Of a DNA stretch of 64,000 bases, positions 55,767 to 64,000 are shown piece after piece (position 1 is the first letter of the stretch; the number at the start of each line of letters is the position of its first letter). The notes beneath the pieces are model-generated. The model saw only the letters and a list, made by a program, of their open reading frames with translations, was not told where the DNA came from and did no database searches. The position numbers and the translations under genes were made by a program. Origin of the DNA: Gigaspora rosea (Eukaryota; Glomeromycota; Glomeromycetes; Diversisporales; Gigasporaceae); NCBI GenBank assembly GCA_003550325.1, contig QKWP01000003.1, positions 262,847 through 326,846 on the forward strand, in the 5' to 3' direction.

Positions 55767-58700
55767 TCATGCGATTTGCTTTTCGGGGGTTGCAACTATC
55801 GTAGGGTTTTTATTTTTCTTACTATATAATCTATGTAATCTATAATAATTAATTTGTACATGTAAGTATTGTATACAAATGTTCAAAAATGGAATGACTC
55901 TTATTAACATACCTTTCACGATGTATACTATATAGGATGATAGAGCATACAAGAAACTTAAAGCAAGATGTTAGCAGTGCCAAGAATGGAATCAAACTAT
56001 AGATTACTACGGTTGCAGCATAAATAGACTATTTAAAAAATATTTAAATAAATATATTTAAATAATTAAGTTTATTATAAGATTAAACAAAATAGAATAA
56101 ATGTACGTACCATAATAATGATAATTGAAAAACTTTTAACCATTCCTAATAACGAACGGTTGTGTGCACGCCTTTTATGTGTTTCACTAGAAATATTATT
56201 TTTTGTTGCATTGTCTAAAATTAGAAATGATTCACTGTCAACTATTACGAAAAGAATAAACATGCTCTTTGCCGTATTGGCCGCTTCTTCATCATGCTTT
56301 AGCAAACTTTTAAAAGTATCGGTCAATGATTTCTGAGGTGCTTCTTCTATTTTTACTTGTTCATTTTTTTGAGAACCTTTTTCTTGATTAGAATCTTCCT
56401 TTTTCATTTCACCAGCAATTTGATTTTGTACTTTTGTAGAAATTTCTTTTACTGTGTCATTTAGTACTTCTTTCATTTTTTCGGAAAATTTTGTGACTAA
56501 TTCATTAAGTTTATGTTGTATTTCGTCTGAGAGTTTATGTATCATATGTTGCATCTCCTCGTAAAATTTGTCCTCATCAGCCTCATTTGAAACGTTTTTT
56601 AGAACGTCAGAAATATTTCCTATTTGTTTTAAAAGCTTTGCAAATTCCGGCAAACAAGTTTTGCTTCTAATTTTTCCTTTAATTTTGAAAGAAAATGTCT
56701 TTTTAAGTTGGCTAGAAATTTTTTCTAATATTTTACCAATAATTTCTTTTTTTGTTTGCTTTGAAATTTTTCCTAATAATTTTCCTACAACTTCATTCGG
56801 TTGCAATTCATTTTTTACATTTCTTACATCTTTTGTGCCTGAACTTTCTTCGTCGTTTTCGTCAATTATTGCATCCAAAACCCCCCCTTTATTGATCGCT
56901 TTATTACTTAAAATCTCATTCATCTCTTTTTCTAGATATTCACAAATATTACCATCTAATAACTTAAAAAATTCATCTTGCAATAATTCAAAAAGTTTAT
57001 CTAGTAATACAATAAGAACTTCGTCTCGTACTTTGGCAATAATTGCTTCTTGCATATCTGGAGTGAGTTGTGCATTAATTGATTCAGAATCTTTGGATGC
57101 TGAGATTCCAGAATTAGAAATTTTGGGCATTATGTGAGATATTCTGCGATAATCATTAGAAATATTGGAAATAATTTCATGTATTTTTTCGCCATCAATT
57201 TTGTCATGTATTTTGTGTGAAATGTCTTTTATATTACTACAAATTTCATTTATTTTTTTAGAAATGTCGCAAGAAACATCCTCTATTATTTTTTTAATTT
57301 TATTATGTAACTTTTCAAAAAGTTTATTTATCATTTCATTCAACTCTTTAGAAACTTCCCTGTCCATGGCTTCCATGTCTATATTCGAAGGCCTGAATGC
57401 GTGAATTACCAGGATTATTACTATAATTAAATTTATGATTATCGGAACACCCCAGATAATTACACTTTATTTGAAAGAATAAAAATAAAAATAAAATTTA
57501 ATTTGATTATGATTAAAAAGTATATAAATACAATATTATATAAATAAATTAATTAATTACCTTGGCCAAATAAGTTCAGGCTTATCTTTAGTGCTGATAA
57601 AAACAAAGTAAACGGTTAAAAGTAAATTGATAACAATGATTGCATAGCCCGAAAATGTATGAATCATTTGCATTATTGTTTTTCTTTGATCTTCACTTTC
57701 AAGACCCAGTAATTTAAATAATTTGTCGAAATACTTTATATTATCATACGATATGAAATATAAAATTATAATTGCTATGAGAACGGGAACCGCCACGGTA
57801 ATTTCTGCGCTGCTACTATCTGACAAACTCTCTAAAACAAAAATGAAAATAAAAACAAATAAAATAAAAGTTAATCATATAATTCTATAATATTTCAGTT
57901 TAATAATTTAACTACTTACTATTAATTTGAAAGCCATAATACTGATCCAAATCATTTGTAAAATAACCAGTGGAAAATGTTGTAACTTGTTTATACAGAA
58001 TCATGGTGTTTATATCTGATAATACTCCTAGAACAGTATTTTCATCATTTGAGTTTGGCGAACTTACACGAATAGAAAAAATAATTTGCGCGTTAGGAAG
58101 TCCATAATTGATATATTGAAATTTTTTATTGGTGCTTAAACGGTCACGTCGAACTGGTGTTTTATTAGCAATTTCGTCTAATAAAGTCTTAAAGTATTCA
58201 GAACGGTCATGGAGTGATAAGAATTTTTTGGAAGCTTCCGTAGAGAGAGCAACAATTCCAAGGATAGCACCAGCTAAAAGAATGATATACATAAATAAAT
58301 AAATAAATAAATAAATATATATATATATATATATATTCTTGTTTAAGAAGAAATAATAAGAGGACATAATGATATTTATGCATAATTATGATTAATACCT
58401 GAAGAGTTTCCCTGATAAGCTAAATTGATTAATATGTCAATAAAGATAAGAGAGAGTAAATATAACGATTAAAAAATACAAATAAAAATAAATTGTTAGA
58501 AATACTGATATTACTTGAAGAAAGATTCCAAACCCCGTAATCAATTCCTTTTATAGGTTCACTATAAAATCTACTCATAACAAAATTATTATCCATTTGC
58601 ACAAAATAATTTTCACCGCGTTGATTAAATGTACTACTAATAACTGTAATATTAAGTGTTTTTCCATCTGGACTAACTTTACAGAAATTTGTCATTTTCG

Positions 58701-60650
58701 GAGTAATTTGTTGCCTAATGCTGTTATCAGAAGTTTTGCGAATGGTGATATTACCAATTGACAAACCAATTGACGAATCGGCCAAAACAACAGGATCAAA
58801 GAATACAATGTTTAAAGTGGTTGTCGATGAATCGACGGCAGCATTAATAGGTGGAGTAATTTTGTTAATCAGAAGATTACTATAACCATGATCTACAGTA
58901 AATACAAAATATAAAAAAAATAGATAAATATTTACAAAATATAAATTATCAAAATTATAAAGTATAAGACACAATACATACCACGAAATGCCGCAACTTT
59001 AGGTAACGGAATAGTCTTTAATGTCCAAGAAGTATTTTGATCATTTGTAAGACGTGAAGCGAGTAGAAAAGTATTATTATTATTCATAATATTATTTGCA
59101 CCAAAAGCGTTTGTAGAAAAATTAGTACTAGGTGGATCCAAAGTTGTTTGAAGATTGAATTCGTCATAAGCAAAGATATAATGAACAATATTACTAGGAT
59201 TAGAAACATCAGTAGCATCTAATATATAACCACCGTAAGACATTGCTTTCGCTCTCCAACCTACTGAAGGAATGCCAGGTACGTTGGGGAGATCTTTAAT
59301 TACATTAGACTGTAACACAGATCCAGAAGATAAGAAATTAACTTTTATATATTCTGTTGTGCTCATCGTGTTATTTGCTGTGTTATTAGCAGGGATGGTA
59401 GAGTTATTTACTGTAGAATTATTATTTACTATAGAATTGTTGACGGTGATGGGATAGCTGACAGAAATTGTGCAAACTTGGCCAACACCAGCAGATACTA
59501 AATCACAATAAACTCCATTAAAAGTTATATTTTGATGATTAATTTGATAGAGAATAGCCGTTCTATCTTGAGAAATTTCGTTATATGATATAAAATCAGC
59601 ACTTAGAACGCAACGTACGGCTAATATTCTGTTGCTATTAGCATCCTGTGGTGAACAATTAGCATTTATTATAGCATAACCTCCATCAATAGTGGACATT
59701 GGTGTGCTTACGAAAGAAGAACTAATTTGAGAAATTGTAGTTTTTATATTTGTTAGCTGTGATAAATTTCCGAAATCATCACTATATAAATTTTATGTTT
59801 ATAAAAATTTGATTATTATTAATATCATTATCATTGTCATTATTATTATTAAATAAAAGACATTAATGTTAGAAAGAATAAATTACATTGAATATTGTTG
59901 CCGTTCAGTCCATCCCGACTTGCCTACTCTTACAGAAGACAATCTAAGAAATCCAAGTTTTTTGTTTACATTTAATTGAATTGTACTCTCTGGCATCCAA
60001 AGGCCGTCAGTACTAGTATAAGAAGGGCCAAGAAATATTGTACTAATAATTTACAGAATAATAATTATAAAAAATTGTTAACCTGCTTTGTTCAAGATAT
60101 GAAATAATATGATATTTATAACGTAAATAAATTATTTGTCATACCTTTTACTGTTACCATACCAATCAATCACATCTCCCCACTCTTCATAAGTTGTAGG
60201 ATCAGAAGAATTTTTAGCTTTTATATAAGTTATTAAAATATACTGGTTTCCTAAAGGATATATTACAATAGGATTTCTTAAAACTTTAGTTACATCTGAA
60301 AATACACAATAATTCAAAGGGTCAAATTTTGAATCTAGATTAATCTCTTTAACAGATCCATCCAATTTAATAACTCTTATGCGTAATATCCGTTCTAAAT
60401 TCAGTCCTACTTGATTCAATCCTACTGTACAGGATGCTAGAGTTGCATTTTTTCGTATAATATGAACGAGAGTTGTTCCGTCATCATAAGTTTGAACATT
60501 TAATATGATAGGTAAATTTTGAGGGAATTCAGTACCCGATGGGTCCTCTATGTGGGTAAAATCTGATTTAATTGATGTTACAAGTAAGAAAAGGGTTATT
60601 AAAAATAAATATCGTGCCATAAAATTGTAAGAAAAATTAGACAATTTCAT
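55767..60650 (-). CDS. Intact ten-exon multi-pass membrane protein with coiled-coil loop, 1342 aa
   Basis: Exons: 60650-60145, 60042-59887, 59781-58982, 58892-58515, 58419-58399, 58273-57920, 57831-57561, 57464-56111, 56028-55913, 55839-55767. All nine introns (73-125 bp) are GT-AG, all phases match, and 4029 nt read without a stop to TGA. Signal peptide ARYLFLITLFLLVTS (Met1, or Met11 with a more usual length); a mostly beta-looking ectodomain to ~740 with dense Asn-x-Ser/Thr sites near 340-365; hydrophobic helices ~749-767, 798-818 and 830-852; a charged Lys/Glu/Ile-rich helical, coiled-coil-like region ~859-1210; a final hydrophobic module ~1270-1312; basic tail. Ectodomain and outer membrane modules recall a large Rhizophagus family of unknown function; the long charged insert looks like a variant feature. 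Probably a plasma-membrane receptor- or channel-like protein (inference). Exon 5 is only 21 nt. Confidence 0.88.
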
Positions 60651-61929
60651 TTCAAGTTATCTCGAGTTTACTACTTTTATTGTTATTATTATTAATATTG
60701 TTATGTTTATTATTAGTTTTATCACTAATTATTAGAAATTTTTTCGTAACATATGAAAAAAGATAAACATTAAAAAAAAAAAAAATGTACAGATAACATG
60801 TAAATATACTTTTTGAGCCATTTGTTACGATTTAATATTTGAGTTGTAATGTATTCAGTAATACTTTAAACGGATATGCTAAAGACGCTTCTCTAATCCT
60901 TGTGGTAAACCCTTTTTTTTCATTAATGGGGTATTAAGATATAAACATATTGCAAAATTTAAAGTTATATCATATAATTCAAAAAATATATTCAATATTA
61001 AATACATATATTTAGTGCTAATAGATTTGAGTAGTTATTAGAGCGGCTGCATTATGTACAAATAATACGCCAAAAAAATAAAAATAAGTAAATTAAGCAT
61101 GAGTTTTCATTCGTGTGTTACAGTAGTTTCAATTGTGTTTTCGAATTTCGAATAAATGGGGTACTTTAATAGGGGACATCTAAAGTATTTTAATATATAT
61201 TTTATCAAATTAACTTTAAGGTTTGGTCATATGTTGTTTATATTGTGCTATCAGAAAAATTTTAAAAACATTAATGATCATCATGTGATACCTTTACTCA
61301 TTAAGGATTATTTGTATGACGGTTATAATTCAAACTCCGAGTTTGTAATAACTGTAACTGTTTTAAATTTTGGTTCAATAAGAAACAATTGCTGAATATA
61401 TCCATGATAATAATCAATGAACTATGATTCCTTTGCAATCGAAATAATACTAAGTTATCGTTAATCTATTATTTATGATTTGGATAATCTCCGTTACAAT
61501 AAGGATATTTAAAGAAATATTAACTTTCCATTAGCCATTTCGGTTTACCCCAAAAATTTATAATTTTATATTGCATATCTAAATTGTCGAAATGGCTTAT
61601 GATCAATGCATTATTCCGCCTTAATTGTTTATACGAACTATGATACTACTATGATAGACATATGATCTTTACAAAATTTTAGGTAATTGGTAATTTAATT
61701 ATATTTTATTGCATATTCCTTCCAAAATTCGGTTGTAGAAAAAAAAATTTATATATAATTGTTATAATATATATAATGTACTCGAATTTAATAAATATTT
61801 ACCTGACAAAGGCGTAATTTGAAATAAATCATTTTGATTTTATTGTCTCTCCAGCCAGTTATAACTATTGATAAAAATAGTGATGCTGTGATATGTAGTG
61901 ATTGGGCTGGGGAAATCTATCAGTTATAA
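60651..61929. other. Upstream region of the membrane-protein gene, no gene
   Basis: AT-rich; poly(A) run at 60772-60784. The plus ORF 61156-61395 has no family signal. No promoter element could be assigned with confidence. Confidence 0.4.
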
Positions 61930-62055
61930 CGAATATCCGCTATATCATTATATAGTATATTAATAAAACTTTTAAAATGATCAAAGAGTTACTCCGATAT
62001 AGTATAGTGAAGGATCCGCTTTAACGGGGCCCGCTATAACGAGGGCAGAGTGTAG
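61930..62055. mobile_element. Fragment of a pogo-like element end
   Basis: CCGCTATAACGAGGGCAGAG followed by TGTA at 62030-62055, with related motifs CCGCTTTAACGGGG and ATCCGCTATATC just inside. The complement has the CTCTGCCCTCGTTATAGCGG look of pogo/Tigger ends. No matching left end found. Confidence 0.45.
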
Positions 62056-62284
62056 ACATGCGATAAAACCATTATTATAAGAAATTGTTAAGCATTATTA
62101 TACTGTATTTATATTTAGCGCTTTACATTTATTTTATAATTTTTTTTAAAGCCAATTATTATTGTCTTCAATCCCTAAGATTTCGATATTCGATATTTCA
62201 AAGTCAATATTTCCACGAGCTTTACTTGACGTTCACTTAAATTGTGCTTTAAATCTTTCATAAATCTTTCACAATAATATTTTT

Positions 62285-62362
62285 GTTAGTATTGTAGTCC
62301 CCTCTTCCAGGACGTAGAACTACATAGTAATTTCCTTTTTTTTTTTTCATCAAAATTATAAT
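62285..62362 (-). pseudogene. Possible coding remnant interrupted by the next element
   Basis: On the minus strand a T12/A12 run separates VWHDYNFDEKKK from GNYYVVLRPGRGDYNTNKN in a shifted frame. Removing the element at 62371-63802 and one duplication copy links this to NPITIINIDGTSVYSVNKF at 63840-63895. Short and AT-rich, so weak. Confidence 0.25.
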
Positions 62363-62601
62363 CATGCCATTAATGATGCCTGACGAATGGCGAAATAGTT
62401 TCGTCTAGACGATTGACGAAATCATTTTGTCAGGCAACTTCAATTTTGCGAGTGACAGATGACGAAACTCGTGACGAAACTCAGCGAATATATATATATT
62501 TATGAGAAAAAAATGAATAAAAATAAAAGGTGCTATTTTTGGTTTAGGGATCATTAAAAACTATAAACGCCTTTTGGCGTTCTGAGCGAATAAATAAATA
62601 T

Positions 62602-62778
62602 GGTGCCCTTATCAGTTATGTCAAACAAATTATCTACATCCGATATAAACCAAAATTTTGATAATAATACATGATACGCATTTTTTACTTAGAAAACGGA
62701 GCTAGTTGTCATAATGAAATTTTGCGCTATTACGATTTCTTTGTTTTCAGTTGTTTTATGTTACATGATAAGGGCACC
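62602..62778. mobile_element. Nested 177-bp inverted-repeat element
   Basis: GGTGCCCTTATCAGTTATGT at the left and ACATGATAAGGGCACC at the right; lies inside the hAT-type element. Confidence 0.6.
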
Positions 62779-62913
62779 CCTCCAGGCCCCGATATTCGAT
62801 ACCGATTACCCCGATCACGTGACATCGTGAACTGAGTCACATTGAAATTGAATATTCGAATCCTACAATTTCGGAATGAAGAAGATAGAACCATAGAATT
62901 AATGTAAACTATA

Positions 62914-63450
62914 CTTAGGCCACGCAAAGTTGATTTTTTGTTTTTTTGCATTACATGGAATTTGAAAACATGGGTCGGTCGGTCGGATTTTTTTTTTATT
63001 TTTTAATTTACTGTTAATGTTCACATCTAAGGTTACACAAGGTTAATTTTTCAATTTGCAAAACAATGAATCAAAAAATTGAGTCGGCAGTCACATTTTT
63101 TCCGTTAGTCCTATCGGCAATTAGGCCGATTGAAGTTGATTCTTTGGTTAACATGACTTTTCCCGGACTCTCGGGAGGGGGGGGGGGGGGGNAAAATGAA
63201 CAAAGATGGGCCAATTTCATTGGTTGATATAAATCAGGTGACTGGTGAGAGTCATCCAGCGTTTTGATTGGCTGTTCGTTTTCGGGGGAGGTGGGGGAGA
63301 CTTCGGCTGGGGGGTGATGTTAACCAAAAAATTAACTTCAAACGGCCTTACGGGAAATTAAGGTCTCCATCGGGTGACGCCGGATGAGAATAGCGGAAAA
63401 AAAACAAAATCGGTAATGCAAAAGAAAAATCAACTTTGCGTGACCTTATC
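62914..63450. mobile_element. Nested foldback element with layered inverted repeats
   Basis: The outer pair TAGGCCACGCAAAGTTGATT and GGTCACGCAAAGTTGATTTT (complement of the right end, preceded by TAA) encloses a second pair TTAGGCCGATTGAAGTTGAT / TAAGGCCGTTTGAAGTTAAT at 63121 and 63351. A third diverged direct copy of the motif lies at 63031 (TAAGGTTACACAAGGTTAAT). Confidence 0.6.
63177..63192. other. Poly-G run ending in an N (assembly gap)
   Basis: Fifteen G followed by N at 63192; sequence on either side may not be truly adjacent. Confidence 0.8.
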
Positions 63451-63810
63451 TTAGGCGCCAGTTACGCTGTAGCAAGACCCTACTAATCTTGATACCCTGA
63501 CCAAATCTTTCCAGCCTCTTTCTTCCTACTGATTCAAGGTTAAGTAGTCTTGGGACAATTGTTGTATAGTTTTATATTAGTTAGATTAGTTAGTTTTAAT
63601 TATCCCCAATTAGCCCACACTTTTTCAGCACGCATGAACCCATCTCTAGTTTCATCACAATCTTCTGTAATTTGGTAGATCGTCTATAGTTTCGTCAATC
63701 TTCTATAGTTTCATCAATCGTCTATAGTTTCGACAATTGTCAGTAGTTTCGTCAGACGAAACTATTTCGTCAGTGCGAAAATAGTTTCGTCAAGCATCAT
63801 TACATGCCAT

Positions 63811-64000
63811 ACTTCTTTTCGAGAGAATTAAATTTATTAACTGAATAAACTGAAGTACCATCAATATTGATAATAGTAATTGGATTATTATCAATATTAT
63901 TTGATAAGTAAGAATAGTTAAATTATTTGATTTGACTTTAGTTCCAATTTATAATAGTTTGACTTTTACATAATTTGATAAGTAAATTTTAACCAATTTT
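63811..64000. other. AT-rich right edge
   Basis: No complete gene. Possible minus-strand coding remnant near 63840-63895, as described for 62285-62362. Confidence 0.3.

Larger units (their letters stand above)
62363..63810. mobile_element. Non-autonomous hAT-type element, 1.43 kb, with nested inverted repeats
   Basis: The element is 62371-63802: left TAATGATGCCTGACGAATGG and the complement of the right end, TAATGATGCTTGACGAAACT. A perfect 8-bp duplication CATGCCAT lies at 62363-62370 and 63803-63810. Both ends carry many TAGTTTCGTC/GACGAAAC repeats, probably transposase-binding. No transposase ORF. Confidence 0.85.

Noticed and set aside
56568-57137. 189-codon plus ORF opposite the membrane-protein gene
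   Set aside because: Antisense shadow of the coiled-coil exon; Ser/Phe-rich composition is that of reversed Lys/Glu codons.
56075-57376. Independent 433-residue coiled-coil gene starting at the ATG at 57376
   Set aside because: The frame is open upstream and splices in phase to an exon encoding preceding membrane helices; its 3' end also has a GTACGT donor leading to two more in-phase exons.

Overview
The window is strongly AT-rich eukaryotic DNA with short GT-AG introns (about 70-200 bp), Ty3-type and hAT elements, many small inverted-repeat elements and very little host coding sequence. The family resemblances (a multi-exon membrane protein family, a Sel1-repeat relic, a kinase relic, large multicopy zinc-finger/DDE-like genes) point to an arbuscular mycorrhizal fungus, most likely Rhizophagus or a close relative. 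That assignment is inference from remembered family resemblance; no marker gene is present.

1-9.4 kb: a C2HC zinc-finger fragment, a 378-bp Mutator-type MITE with a perfect 9-bp target duplication, and a broken gene with repeated small exons that is interrupted by a 1.8-kb TTAA-flanked element. A degenerate ~250-bp satellite follows, containing a pogo-like element and a collapsed assembly gap. 9.4-22.7 kb: a Sel1-repeat relic, a 3.4-kb foldback element with five 197-bp tandem units, a 15-bp coding-like minisatellite, and a hairpin repeat array split by a 1.3-kb GC-rich poly(A) retroposon with a tRNA-like head. 22.7-27.3 kb: a kinase relic and a three-exon multicopy-family pseudogene on the minus strand.

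28.9-48.4 kb is a three-level nest. A Ty3-type LTR retrotransposon (gag, a protease with a lost active-site Asp, an unusual Cys-rich segment, RT/RNase H, integrase with intact DDE residues, and an extra 3' ORF) has its 5' LTR split by a 9.44-kb transposon with terminal inverted repeats and TTAA duplications. The large multi-exon DDE-like gene of that transposon is in turn split inside an exon by a 3.83-kb hAT element with an 8-bp duplication. Excluding the hAT and one duplication copy leaves the reading frame across the site continuous, so the order of events can be read: Ty3, then TTAA element, then hAT. All three are decayed, and most premature stops are TGA.

48.4-55.3 kb: tRNA-like tandem repeats, several MITEs (two nested) and minisatellites. 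55.8-60.65 kb: the one clearly intact gene, on the minus strand. Ten exons with matching splice phases give an uninterrupted 1342-residue product with signal peptide, N-glycosylation-rich ectodomain, three membrane helices, a ~350-residue charged helical/coiled-coil loop and a final hydrophobic module. It is the strongest candidate for an undescribed functional component. 61.9-63.8 kb: a pogo-like end fragment and a non-autonomous element with an 8-bp duplication, carrying nested inverted repeats and a poly-G gap.
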